Below, piece by piece: positions 1 to 7,239 of a stretch of 32,834 bases of DNA. The stretch lies in contig JAPPLK010000050.1 in the NCBI GenBank assembly GCA_028819435.1, forward strand, positions 1 through 32,834, in the 5' to 3' direction. Within the stretch, counting starts at the first letter, position 1, and every line of letters starts with the position of its first letter. The position numbers and the translations under genes are program-made. This stretch comes from Nitrospira sp. GTDB taxonomy: Bacteria; Nitrospirota; Nitrospiria; Nitrospirales; UBA8639. The notes beneath the pieces are model-generated. The model worked only from the letters and a program-made list of their open reading frames with translations. It did no database searches and was not told the origin of the DNA.

Positions 1-13
1 GGCGAAGTCGAAG

Positions 14-38
14 GGAATTACTGAACATTTACAATTCC
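14..38. repeat. short dispersed repeat, fused-end form of the AATTGTAAATGTTCAG family
   Basis: A 25-bp unit bounded by GGAATT and AATTCC, with the core ACTGAACATTTAC. The same unit occurs in reverse complement at 8178-8202. Half-units occur at 1423-1447, 1599-1626, 15879-15909 and 16119-16152. This copy contains the stop codon of the PIN-domain gene that ends at 29. It is next to an arm reading GCGAAGTCGAAGG, as is the 8178 copy. Confidence 0.7.
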
Positions 39-472
39 TGCGAAAGCAGGAGGCGTTTACGGAACACGGACGGGGTGAGAATCGGAACGGGAAAGTCTTT
101 TGCCATGGCGAGCAGGTCTTTGTCCCCGGTCACCAAGGCGTCGGCTTGGGCCGCGAGTGCCAGTTCGAGGAATGGTCGGTCGAATCGATCGCGGCACTCC
201 GGAATCTCGGTCGAATTCGATATAATGACCGTTTCGCACCAGGGCAGATAATCAGCCAGCAGGTCTTCCCGCTCCCCGTCGGTCAGGTTGAACTTCGGAT
301 AGCTCAGGGCTCGAATCAACTCGTTCATTGTTTCACGGCTTGCCAGGGGGCAGACGCGGCGGGCTTGCCATGCCGTACGCAGCCAGGAGAGCGTGCCTGC
401 ATGAAACAGGAGTGACGAGAGCAGTACGTTGGTATCGATGACAACGCGCGGAGAGGTCACTAGGGCGGACAC
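29..472 (-). CDS. PIN-domain toxin of a type II toxin-antitoxin pair (VapC-like)
   Basis: The 147-residue product is a single PIN domain, expected to act as a metal-dependent ribonuclease toxin. Its features are the N-terminal strand VVIDTNVLLSSLL with the first catalytic Asp (D13), a middle acidic helix (TMNELIRAL) and the C-terminal block FLELALAAQADALVTGDKDLL with two more acidic residues. The length fits the COG1569-type PIN family. It lies directly downstream of the AbrB-type antitoxin gene on the same strand, 12 bp after its stop. The start is GTG at 472; GTG at 460 is an alternative. Both lie at or next to a palindromic repeat (461-487), and the stop lies inside a second repeat (14-38), so both ends of the gene have been shaped by repeats. 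Family assignment is firm; the RNA target is unknown. Confidence 0.85.
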   Translation of the reverse strand: MSALVTSPRVVIDTNVLLSSLLFHAGTLSWLRTAWQARRVCPLASRETMNELIRALSYPKFNLTDGEREDLLADYLPWCETVIISNSTEIPECRDRFDRPFLELALAAQADALVTGDKDLLAMAKDFPVPILTPSVFRKRLLLSQEL

Positions 473-487
473 GCAGGTCCGCCCCTA
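461..487. repeat. palindromic repeat (GGGCGGAC...GTCCGCCC) at the antitoxin-toxin junction
   Basis: An inverted repeat with arms GGGCGGAC and GTCCGCCC around ACGCAG. It belongs to the same design as GTAGGGACAGGC...GCCTGTCC at 10189-10214 and 12574-12601. Here it provides the antitoxin stop codon (TAG, 485-487) and overlaps the GTG start of the toxin. Confidence 0.75.
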
Positions 488-703
488 CTGACGCGCCCAG
501 GCCACTGCGTCAGCCACGTCCGTCCCGGACAGGCCCAATTCGGCCAATTTGGCGCGCACGGCGCCCGCGCGAGTGATCCGCACGGGAGTCAGCACGATGC
601 AGCCGTTTTCTCCGGTCACGTCAAAATACTCCGCGCCTTCAAAATCGGACAGGATCGATTTCGGCAGGGTCAACTGGTTTTTTGATGTCAATTTGGCGAG
701 CAC
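485..703 (-). CDS. AbrB/SpoVT-type antitoxin
   Basis: The 72-residue product has an N-terminal swapped-hairpin AbrB DNA-binding domain: LAKLTSKNQLTLPKSIL, then an acidic turn and YFDVTGENGCIVLTPV. The C-terminal tail, about residues 45-72, probably binds the toxin. It would neutralise the PIN toxin encoded immediately downstream and autoregulate the pair, as is usual for this family. The start is GTG at 703, preceded by AAAGGATT at a normal ribosome-binding distance. The stop codon is contributed by the palindromic repeat at 461-487. A degenerate piece of a second gene of this family lies at about 1274-1318. Confidence 0.85.
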   Translation of the reverse strand: MLAKLTSKNQLTLPKSILSDFEGAEYFDVTGENGCIVLTPVRITRAGAVRAKLAELGLSGTDVADAVAWARQ

Positions 704-890
704 AATAATCCTTTTTGTAAGGAAAAAAGGAATTATTGCATTATTGTATGAACCATTTCAATGCGAACGTATCACATGCACAATCCCGGGTCGCCAGGTG
801 TTGCACTTTCCTGACGTCATTGCGTTTGCCGGATACGAAAGCGTTGCGCCACCCTGAAAGGAGATCTGGAAGAAGAGGGCTCTGTGCAAG

Positions 891-914
891 CCTGGCACGC
901 AGGTCCGCCCCTGC
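891..914. repeat. degenerate half-copy of the GTCCGCCCC palindromic repeat
   Basis: GCACGCAGGTCCGCCCCTGC repeats the right half of the 461-487 element (ACGCAGGTCCGCCCCT), but its left arm has decayed. It sits just downstream of the ParD-like stop codon, where a ParE toxin gene would normally begin. Confidence 0.5.
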
Positions 915-922
915 ATTGGCGG

Positions 923-1168
923 TTAGCCGTTTTTTCGTAGGCGTTCCTGTATCGCGGTTCGGACGTCCGCCGGCGTGGGGGTGCCGGGACCGCATTTGTC
1001 GTCTTCGGCCATGGCGAGGCGGATGGCTTCGATGCCCGCGTCTCGTTGTTGTCGTTCCCGGATGAGGTCGCTGATGACTTCACTTTCGGAGCGATACTGG
1101 CCGCTGGCGACCTGGGTTTTCAGCCAGTCGTCGTGCGTATCTGTAATGGAAATGGTTCTTCTTGGCAT
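923..1168 (-). CDS. parD: ParD-like ribbon-helix-helix antitoxin, apparently orphan
   Basis: The 81-residue product has the ParD layout: a beta strand with TISITDTHDDWLKTQV, the block SGQYRSESEVISDLIRE typical of ribbon-helix-helix ParD proteins, and a charged C-terminal toxin-binding region. An upstream in-frame codon at 1192 would add eight residues. The ATG at 1168 is preferred because GGAGG lies at the right distance before it. ParD normally precedes parE in an operon, but downstream on this strand there is only about 220 bp with a decayed repeat and no ParE-like frame. It therefore looks like a solitary antitoxin or the remains of a parDE pair. Confidence 0.75.
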   Translation of the reverse strand: MPRRTISITDTHDDWLKTQVASGQYRSESEVISDLIRERQQRDAGIEAIRLAMAEDDKCGPGTPTPADVRTAIQERLRKNG

Positions 1169-1273
1169 CACTTTTCCTCCATTTATAGACAATTATGTGC
1201 ATATATAGCGTATATTTGATGTAATAATGCATCATTTTTTCATATTTTTCAACGTGTCAGGAATCTGGATGAA

Positions 1274-1318
1274 TCAGGACTGCGCGTCGTTGAAATCGGT
1301 CAGTATCGCTTTCGGCAG
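1274..1318 (-). pseudogene. fragment of an AbrB-type antitoxin gene
   Basis: The minus strand reads LPKAILTDFNDAQS then stop. This closely matches the LPKSILSDFEG segment of the intact antitoxin at 485-703, and the underlying DNA is also similar to 630-663. The preceding segment (a CAGGTCAC stretch) aligns only with a frame change, and the rest of the DNA-binding domain is missing. It is best read as the remnant of a second AbrB gene cut by repeat activity. The match is short. Confidence 0.5.
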
Positions 1319-1422
1319 TGACCTGTGGCTGCCGCATCTCATGCGGCTAGGAAGGAGGCGGGATAAGTACAGGAATGCCGCCCTGCATCGTCTCTACTTG
1401 GCGATGGATGACGCGACGTTTG

Positions 1423-1626
1423 GGAAATGTTCAGTAATTCGTTGTCCTTTTCTCACGCTGCCTTCTGTACCCCAGCAGCCTCTTTCAGTTGTAGCGGCGG
1501 CATCTTATGCCGCCCGGAGAGGGTGCCGGGACGAAGCGCCATAAGATGGCACGGCTACACCTAGGAGAGAACCCTCCTCCCCAGTCAGGCTGACCATTCT
1601 GTCAACGAATGACTGAACACATACAA
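1423..1626. repeat. composite MITE-like element, copy A
   Basis: About 204 bp bounded by inverted ends: AAATGTTCAGTAATTCGTTG on the left and GTCAACGAATGACTGAACA on the right. A second, inner inverted-repeat block at 1491-1562 starts TGTAGCGGCGGCATCTTATG and ends CATAAGATGGCACGGCTACA. The same two-layer architecture is found at 15879-16152. There is no internal reading frame of note. It occupies the first part of the gene-free region upstream of nxrA. Confidence 0.6.
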
Positions 1627-1734
1627 ATGATGGAATTTTTGCCACGGACCAGTTACCGAGAGGTAACAATGGAAGGGAATGCCAAATTTATATCCCGCAC
1701 CTTTGAACGAAGGTTTTTACGTATTTATCGTTAG

Positions 1735-1827
1735 CTTTATGTCAATAAAACAGAAATAATGTCATGAATAGCACAGAATAATTGACCTTATTTATCTTTA
1801 TGTCAAATAATATAGGTTTTTTGTCAA
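1735..1827 (+). promoter_or_regulatory. cluster of TGTCA(A) boxes, candidate upstream activator sites for nxrAB
   Basis: In a very AT-rich stretch, CTTTATGTCAATAAA (1735-1749) and CTTTATGTCAAATAA (1796-1810) are near-identical and 61 bp apart, about six helical turns. Related boxes are AATGTCATGAA (1758-1768), TTGAC (1782-1786) and TTGTCAA (1821-1827). The cluster is about 335-425 bp upstream of the predicted sigma-54 start site. That is within the range from which enhancer-binding proteins act by looping. Assignment to an activator is inference. Confidence 0.35.
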
Positions 1828-2134
1828 GCCACATAGGCTGAATGGACCATTGTGTTACTAAAACCACACGTCTGATGATCAATTTATGACTGACAGTTTA
1901 TTTGAATAAATCATAACAAATTTTTTTTATTGATATATTATTGATATATAATTGAATTTTGAAGATATCGAGATCGCTAGATCCCATGGTGTCGAAACTT
2001 TTGGCCATCAGGGGGACGGTCGTAGTCCATTCGTGCTACCGAATGGAAACGTCAGGGAAGACCAAGCATTATGTACAAAACAAATTTATTTTTATTTTCA
2101 TATAGTTATAAGTTTTATACGATATCGTTCCGAA

Positions 2135-2150
2135 TGGCCCGAAAATTGCT
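2135..2150 (+). promoter_or_regulatory. sigma-54 (RpoN) promoter of nxrAB
   Basis: TGGCCCGAAAATTGCT matches the sigma-54 consensus TGGCACG-N4-TTGCW at all but one position, with correct spacing between the GG (2136-2137) and GC (2148-2149) dinucleotides. The start of transcription would be near 2161, giving a leader of about 177 nt before the nxrA ATG. It is the best promoter match in the region. Sigma-54-dependent control of nxr genes has been proposed for Nitrospira, which supports it. Confidence 0.65.
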
Positions 2151-2159
2151 TGAATCTAC

Positions 2160-2183
2160 GTGTTATTAATGGTGTTATTAATG
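2160..2183 (+). repeat. 12-bp tandem duplication at the predicted nxrAB transcription start
   Basis: GTGTTATTAATG occurs twice in direct succession. The first copy coincides with the start site predicted from the sigma-54 promoter, so the duplication would alter the first transcribed bases. Confidence 0.6.
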
Positions 2184-2239
2184 GCAGTCAGCCTGAAGTC
2201 AAGGCAGGGGATGAGCGGAATGATGAAGCAAGGTTCAGG

Positions 2240-2284
2240 AAAGGAGGTGGTTAGTCAAAAGTTTTCCCCAACAGGGGAGTTTTT
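2240..2284 (+). promoter_or_regulatory. nxrA leader: perfect Shine-Dalgarno without start codon, then hairpin and U-run
   Basis: AAAGGAGGTG (2240-2249) is complementary to the 16S rRNA 3' end over nine bases but has no ATG at a usable distance. It is followed by a small stem, TCCCC/GGGGA around AACA (2265-2278), and then TTTTT (2280-2284). The true nxrA ribosome-binding site (GAGGAGG) lies about 85 bp further on. The arrangement could be a ribosome standby site or a weak attenuator; neither is proven. Confidence 0.35.
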
Positions 2285-2337
2285 CATTAATCCATTCCAC
2301 GTTAGGCCGATAGGCCTTTACACGAGGAGGTTTCACA

Positions 2338-5300
2338 ATGTTTCTTTCTAGACGTCAGTTTTTAAAAGTGACCACCGGGACGGTGGCGGCAGTGGCGTTG
2401 GCGGATAAAGCCTTGGCCTTGACCGCGCTGCAACCGGTTGTCGAAGTGGGCAACCCGCTGGGCGAGTATCCGGATCGCGCCTGGGAGCGGGTGTACCACG
2501 ATCAGTATCGCTATGACTCGTCGTTTACGTGGGTCTGCTCCCCGAACGACACTCACGCCTGCCGCATCCGTTCCTTCGTGCGTAACGGTGTGGTCATGCG
2601 GGTCGAGCAAAACTACGACCACCAAACTTACGAAGACCTCTACGGCAACCGCGGAACGTTTGCTCACAACCCGCGGATGTGCTTGAAGGGGTACACGATG
2701 CATCGCCGGGTGTATGGGCCCTATCGGTTGAAAGGCCCCTTGATGCGCCGTGGTTGGAAGGCCTGGATGGATGCCGGCAGCCCGGAATTCACCCCGGACG
2801 TCATGAATAAATACAAATTCACTTCGCGGTACCTGGATGACATGTTGCGGGTAAGCTGGGATACGGCCTTTACGTACCTGGCCAAAGCCATGGTCATTAT
2901 CGCGGAGCGGTACAGCGGCGAAGCCGGTGCCCGTCGGTTGCGGGAACAAGGCTATCCGCCGGAAATGATCGAGATGACCAAGGGTTCCGGCGTGCGGACC
3001 ATGAAGTTCCGCGCGGGGATGCCCATCCTGGGCGTGATCGGCAAAATGGCCGTCACCCGGATGAACGGTGGCTGCGGCGCATTGCTCGACCACTACATTC
3101 GGAAAGTGAAACCTGCCCAGGCCCAAGGCGGCCGGTACTGGTCGAACTACACTTGGCACGGTGACCAAAACCCAGCGCATCCGTTCTGGTCCGGGGTACA
3201 AACCTCTGACATCGACATGAGCGACATGCGGTTCGCGAAGTTGAACACAAGCTGGGGCAAAAACTTCGTCGAAAACAAAATGCCGGAAGCGCACTGGAAG
3301 CTCGAAAGCATCGAGCGCGGCGCGCGGGTGGTCGTGATCACGCCGGAGTACAACCCGACGGCGTATCGTGCCGACTACTGGATTCCGGTTCGGCCGGAAA
3401 CGGACGCGGCGTTGTTCCTGGGTGCCTGTAAGATCATGTTCGACGAGAACATGCACGACCATGATTTCTGCGCGGCCTACACGGACATGCCGATTCTGGT
3501 TCGGACGGATACCCTGCAATACCTGGATCCGCGCGACGTGATCAAGGGCTATAAATTGCCGGACTTCTCCAAGACCTATTCAGGGAAAGTGCAAACCCTG
3601 AACCCGGCGAAAATTGCCCGTCTCGGCGGTTTCATGGTGTGGGACGTCAATAAAGGCCAAGCCGTGCCGATTCACCGTGAATTGGTGGGCTGGCACTATC
3701 GGAACAGCGGTATCGAGGCAGCGTTGAACGGGACCTTCCGGGTGAAGTTGCTGAACGGCCGGGAAGTCGACGTGGCACCGATCTTCCAGTTGTATCAAGT
3801 CCACTTGCAGGACTACGACCTGGATACGGTCCACCAGATCAACCGGTCCCCGAAGGACCTGATCGTCCGCTGGGCCAGAGATTCAGGTACCATTAAACCG
3901 GCAACGATTCACAACGGGGAAGGCACGAACCACTACTTCCACCAAACCATCATTGCGCGTGGCGCGGCGATGGTGTTGATCATCGCCGGGAACGTCGGGA
4001 AGTTCGGGACCGGGCAACATACCTGGGCCGGGAACTACAAAGCGGGGATCTGGAACGCCACCCCGTGGTCCGGCGGTGGTTTGGGCACGCACACCGCGGA
4101 GAATCCGTTCAAGATCACGACGGATCCGAACGCACACGGTAAAGAAGTGCACGTGCGTGGCTACTACTATGGTGAAGAGGTGGCCTACTGGAACCATGGG
4201 GACACGGCGTTGATCGTGAACACGCCGAAGTATGGGCGCCGGGTGTTTACCGGAAAAACGCACATGCCGACCCCGACCAAGTTCCGGTGGGTGGCGAACG
4301 TCAACGTGTTGAACAACGCCAAACACCACTATGACATGGTTAAGAACGTGGACCCGCACATCGAATGTATCGTCACCCAGGATATTGAGATGACCTCGGA
4401 CGTGAACCACGCGGACGTGGCCATGGGTGTGAATACGTGGATGGAGTTCACGTATCCGGAACATACCGCGACGGTGTCGAATCCGTGGTTCCAGGTGTGG
4501 AAAGGGGGCATCCGGCCCTTGTATGACACCAGAAACGACCTGGATACGACCGCCGGCGTGGCCGCCAAATTGACCAACATGACGGGCGATGGGCGGTTCC
4601 GGGATTACTTCAAGTTCGTCTATGACAACCGGGTGGACGTGTACGTGCAACGGTTGTTGGACGCCAGTTGTACGGGGTACGGGTACAGCGTTGACACCAT
4701 GCTCAAGTCCGAAAAGGGCTGGATGGTGCTGTGCCGGACGTATCCACGGCAACCGTTCTGGGAAGAGACGAACGAATCGAAGCCGCAATGGACGCGGACT
4801 GGCCGGTATGAAAACTACCGGACGGAGCCGGAAGCCATTGAGTACGGTGAAAACTTCATTTCGCACCGGGAAGGGACGGAAGCCACTCCATACCTGCCGA
4901 ACGCGATTATGACGACGAACCCGTACGTACGGCCGGATGACTACGGTATTCCTATCACGGCGCAGCACCATGACGACAAGACGGTGCGGAACATTGCGTT
5001 GCCGTGGCAGGAAATCAAACGGTACTCCAACCCGCTGTGGGAGAAGGGGTATCAATTCTACTGCGTGACGCCGAAGACGCGGCATCGTGTACACAGCCAA
5101 TGGTCAGTGAACGACTGGGTGCAGATGTATGAATCGAACTTCGGTGACGCGTATCGGATGGATAAACGGACACCGGGCGTGGGTGAGCATCAACTTCACA
5201 TGAACCCACAATCGGCGAAAGACCGGGGCATCAACGACGGTGACTACGTGTACGTTGACGGCAATCCGGTTGATCGGCCGTACCGCGGATGGAAGCCGAG

Positions 5301-5775
5301 TGACCCGTACTACAAAGTGGCTCGGTTGATGATTCGTGCGAAGTACAACCCGGCGTTCCCGTACCACGTGACGATGGCAAAACACGCTCCGTACGTGGCA
5401 ACCGCGAAATCCGTGAAGGGTCACGAAACCCGACCGGACGGACGGGCCATCGCGATGGATACGGGTTATCAATCCAACTTCCGGTATGGGGCGCAACAGT
5501 CCTTCACCCGTGACTGGTTGATGCCGATGCACCAAACCGACTCACTGCCGGGCAAACACGCAGTGGGCTGGAAGTTCAAATTCGGTTATCAAGTGGACAA
5601 CCACGCGGTCAACACCACTCCGAAAGAATGTCTGATGCGGATCACCAAAGCAGAGGACGGTGGTATCGGCGGCAGGGGTCCATGGGAGCCAGTCCGGACC
5701 GGGTTTACGCCTGGGCAGGAAAATGAGTTCATGATCAAGTGGCTCAAAGGCGACCACATTAAGATCAAGGTGTAA
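2338..5775 (+). CDS. nxrA: nitrite oxidoreductase alpha subunit (molybdenum catalytic subunit)
   Basis: This is the catalytic subunit that oxidises nitrite to nitrate at a molybdenum bis-guanine-dinucleotide centre; it belongs to the type II DMSO reductase family. The 1145 residues are the usual length of Nitrospira NxrA. The N-terminus carries a twin-arginine motif (S4-R-R-Q-F-L-K) and a hydrophobic stretch to about residue 30, so the folded enzyme would be exported to the periplasm. The FS0 [4Fe-4S] ligands appear to be C67-x3-D71-x3-C75-x39-C115, with Asp at the position usually held by His or Cys. D276, in TWHGDQNPAHP, aligns from memory with the molybdenum-ligating Asp of NarG. The ATG follows GAGGAGG at an ideal distance. 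nxrB follows after 65 bp, so the two are co-transcribed from the sigma-54 promoter. No other nxr subunit gene is in the window. Confidence 0.97.
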   Translation: MFLSRRQFLKVTTGTVAAVALADKALALTALQPVVEVGNPLGEYPDRAWERVYHDQYRYDSSFTWVCSPNDTHACRIRSFVRNGVVMRVEQNYDHQTYEDLYGNRGTFAHNPRMCLKGYTMHRRVYGPYRLKGPLMRRGWKAWMDAGSPEFTPDVMNKYKFTSRYLDDMLRVSWDTAFTYLAKAMVIIAERYSGEAGARRLREQGYPPEMIEMTKGSGVRTMKFRAGMPILGVIGKMAVTRMNGGCGALLDHYIRKVKPAQAQGGRYWSNYTWHGDQNPAHPFWSGVQTSDIDMSDMRFAKLNTSWGKNFVENKMPEAHWKLESIERGARVVVITPEYNPTAYRADYWIPVRPETDAALFLGACKIMFDENMHDHDFCAAYTDMPILVRTDTLQYLDPRDVIKGYKLPDFSKTYSGKVQTLNPAKIARLGGFMVWDVNKGQAVPIHRELVGWHYRNSGIEAALNGTFRVKLLNGREVDVAPIFQLYQVHLQDYDLDTVHQINRSPKDLIVRWARDSGTIKPATIHNGEGTNHYFHQTIIARGAAMVLIIAGNVGKFGTGQHTWAGNYKAGIWNATPWSGGGLGTHTAENPFKITTDPNAHGKEVHVRGYYYGEEVAYWNHGDTALIVNTPKYGRRVFTGKTHMPTPTKFRWVANVNVLNNAKHHYDMVKNVDPHIECIVTQDIEMTSDVNHADVAMGVNTWMEFTYPEHTATVSNPWFQVWKGGIRPLYDTRNDLDTTAGVAAKLTNMTGDGRFRDYFKFVYDNRVDVYVQRLLDASCTGYGYSVDTMLKSEKGWMVLCRTYPRQPFWEETNESKPQWTRTGRYENYRTEPEAIEYGENFISHREGTEATPYLPNAIMTTNPYVRPDDYGIPITAQHHDDKTVRNIALPWQEIKRYSNPLWEKGYQFYCVTPKTRHRVHSQWSVNDWVQMYESNFGDAYRMDKRTPGVGEHQLHMNPQSAKDRGINDGDYVYVDGNPVDRPYRGWKPSDPYYKVARLMIRAKYNPAFPYHVTMAKHAPYVATAKSVKGHETRPDGRAIAMDTGYQSNFRYGAQQSFTRDWLMPMHQTDSLPGKHAVGWKFKFGYQVDNHAVNTTPKECLMRITKAEDGGIGGRGPWEPVRTGFTPGQENEFMIKWLKGDHIKIKV

Positions 5776-5840
5776 CATCAGGATCGAATGTGGATTTTTA
5801 GCAATTGAACTAACTATGGTTCAAAGAAACGGAGGAAACC

Positions 5841-7130
5841 ATGCCAGAAGTCTATAATTGGCAATTAGGGCGGAAGATGCTGTATCCCTACGAGGAACGG
5901 CATCCAAAGTGGCAATTCGCCTTTGTGTTCAACATCAATCGCTGCTTGGCCTGTCAGACCTGTTCCATGGCGGATAAATCCACCTGGTTGTTCTCGAAGG
6001 GCCAGGAGTACATGTGGTGGAACAACGTGGAAACGAAGCCGTATGGCGGATATCCACAGTTCTATGACGTGAAAATCACGCAGTTGATTGAACAAGTGAA
6101 CCCAGGCGGCCAGGTGTGGAACGTGCGGGTCGGCCGCAAACACCATGCGCCGTATGGGGTGTTCGAAGGAATGACCATTTTCGATGCCGGGGCCAAAGTC
6201 GGCCAGGCCGCGATCGGGTACATTCCGACGGACCAGGAATGGCGTTTTGTTAACATTTATGAAGACACGGCCACGTCAATGCGCGCCATCGTGGAAGGCA
6301 TTGATAAGACCGGGTTTACCAAGGAAGAACCATGGCGGATGACCGGCAGCAGCTTGCCGGAACATGAAACCTACTTCTTCTATCTTCAACGCATTTGTAA
6401 CCATTGCACCTACCCGGGTTGTTTGGCTGCGTGCCCGCGGAAGGCCATCTATAAGAGGCCGGAAGACGGGATCGTGCTGATCGACCAGAACCGGTGCCGT
6501 GGGTACAAGAAGTGCGTGGAGCAATGTCCATTCAAAAAGCCCATGTATCGGGGTACGACTCGGGTCACCGAGAAGTGCATCGCGTGCTATCCGCGGGTCG
6601 AGGGGAAAGATCCTCTGACCGGCGGCGAGCCGATGGAAACCCGGTGTATGGCGGCCTGCGTGGGTAAGATTCGCTTACAGAACCTCGTCAAGATCGGTGA
6701 GGACGGACTGTGGGCGGAAGATCGGTGGAACCCCCTGTACTACACCATCCGGGTGGAACAGGTGGCGTTGCCGCTGTACCCGCAATGGGGCACCGAGCCG
6801 AACGGGTTTTACATTCCCCCGCGGCAATCGCCCCGTGGCTACATCCGGCAAATGTTCGGGCCGGGCGTGGACAATGCGATTGAGAAGTACTTGGTGCCGA
6901 GCCGGGAACTGTTAGCCGTCCTCCAGCTCTGGAGAGCGAGCCAACAGATCGTCTTCCGGTATGACATCATTCCTGGACCGAAAGTGTTCGAAACCCAAAT
7001 TCACGGGCGGAAGTTCGAGATGTACAACGACACCGTCCTTGGGTTCAACAAGTCCGGGAAGGAAGCCGTGCGGCAGCAAGTGGAAGAGCCGATTTACATT
7101 CGGCCAGCCGAACGCGCTACCTGGCTGTAA
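5841..7130 (+). CDS. nxrB: nitrite oxidoreductase beta subunit (iron-sulfur electron transfer subunit)
   Basis: This subunit passes electrons from NxrA towards the membrane partner through three [4Fe-4S] clusters and one [3Fe-4S] or [4Fe-4S] cluster. The 429 residues match Nitrospira NxrB. Four cysteine groups are visible: RCLACQTC (C35, C38, C41), CNHCTYPGCLAACPRKAIYK, NRCRGYKKCVEQCPFKKP, and EKCIACYPRV continuing to ETRCMAACVGK. The ferredoxin-type segments pair across the chain as in NarH, DdhB and EbdB. There is no signal peptide of its own. By analogy with relatives it is exported as a complex with NxrA through the Tat system. The start is supported by GGAGGAAACC before the ATG. A strong terminator follows the stop. 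Confidence 0.97.
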   Translation: MPEVYNWQLGRKMLYPYEERHPKWQFAFVFNINRCLACQTCSMADKSTWLFSKGQEYMWWNNVETKPYGGYPQFYDVKITQLIEQVNPGGQVWNVRVGRKHHAPYGVFEGMTIFDAGAKVGQAAIGYIPTDQEWRFVNIYEDTATSMRAIVEGIDKTGFTKEEPWRMTGSSLPEHETYFFYLQRICNHCTYPGCLAACPRKAIYKRPEDGIVLIDQNRCRGYKKCVEQCPFKKPMYRGTTRVTEKCIACYPRVEGKDPLTGGEPMETRCMAACVGKIRLQNLVKIGEDGLWAEDRWNPLYYTIRVEQVALPLYPQWGTEPNGFYIPPRQSPRGYIRQMFGPGVDNAIEKYLVPSRELLAVLQLWRASQQIVFRYDIIPGPKVFETQIHGRKFEMYNDTVLGFNKSGKEAVRQQVEEPIYIRPAERATWL

Positions 7131-7146
7131 GAGCCTGGTAGGGTAC

Positions 7147-7186
7147 GAAAAAAGCCGGAGGTTTTCGGACCTCCGGCTTTTTTTTT
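7147..7186 (+). terminator. intrinsic terminator of the nxrAB operon
   Basis: A perfect 10-bp GC-rich stem, AGCCGGAGGT (7153-7162) and ACCTCCGGCT (7169-7178), closes a six-base loop and is followed by a run of nine T. It lies 16 bp after the nxrB stop codon. The A-run on its left side could allow some termination in the other direction. Confidence 0.93.
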
Positions 7187-7239
7187 GAACACCCGTGCGT
7201 GGGAAAGCCATCAAAAAATTGCTTAGATTCCTGTTCTAA

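Noticed and set aside
1930-1952. TTGATA and TATAAT as a sigma-70 promoter for nxrA
   Set aside because: The spacer is only 11 bp and the region is so AT-rich that such boxes are expected by chance; the sigma-54 site is far better.
2160-2351. A 63-codon frame in the nxrA leader as an upstream peptide gene
   Set aside because: It starts at the predicted first transcribed base without a ribosome-binding site and overlaps the nxrA start out of frame. Its repeated N-terminus is just the 12-bp tandem repeat.
2362-3519. A 385-codon open frame on the minus strand inside nxrA, and a 405-codon one at 3883-5100
   Set aside because: They are antisense to a certain gene, rich in His, Arg, Pro and Val as expected for the shadow of GC-rich codons, and match no family.
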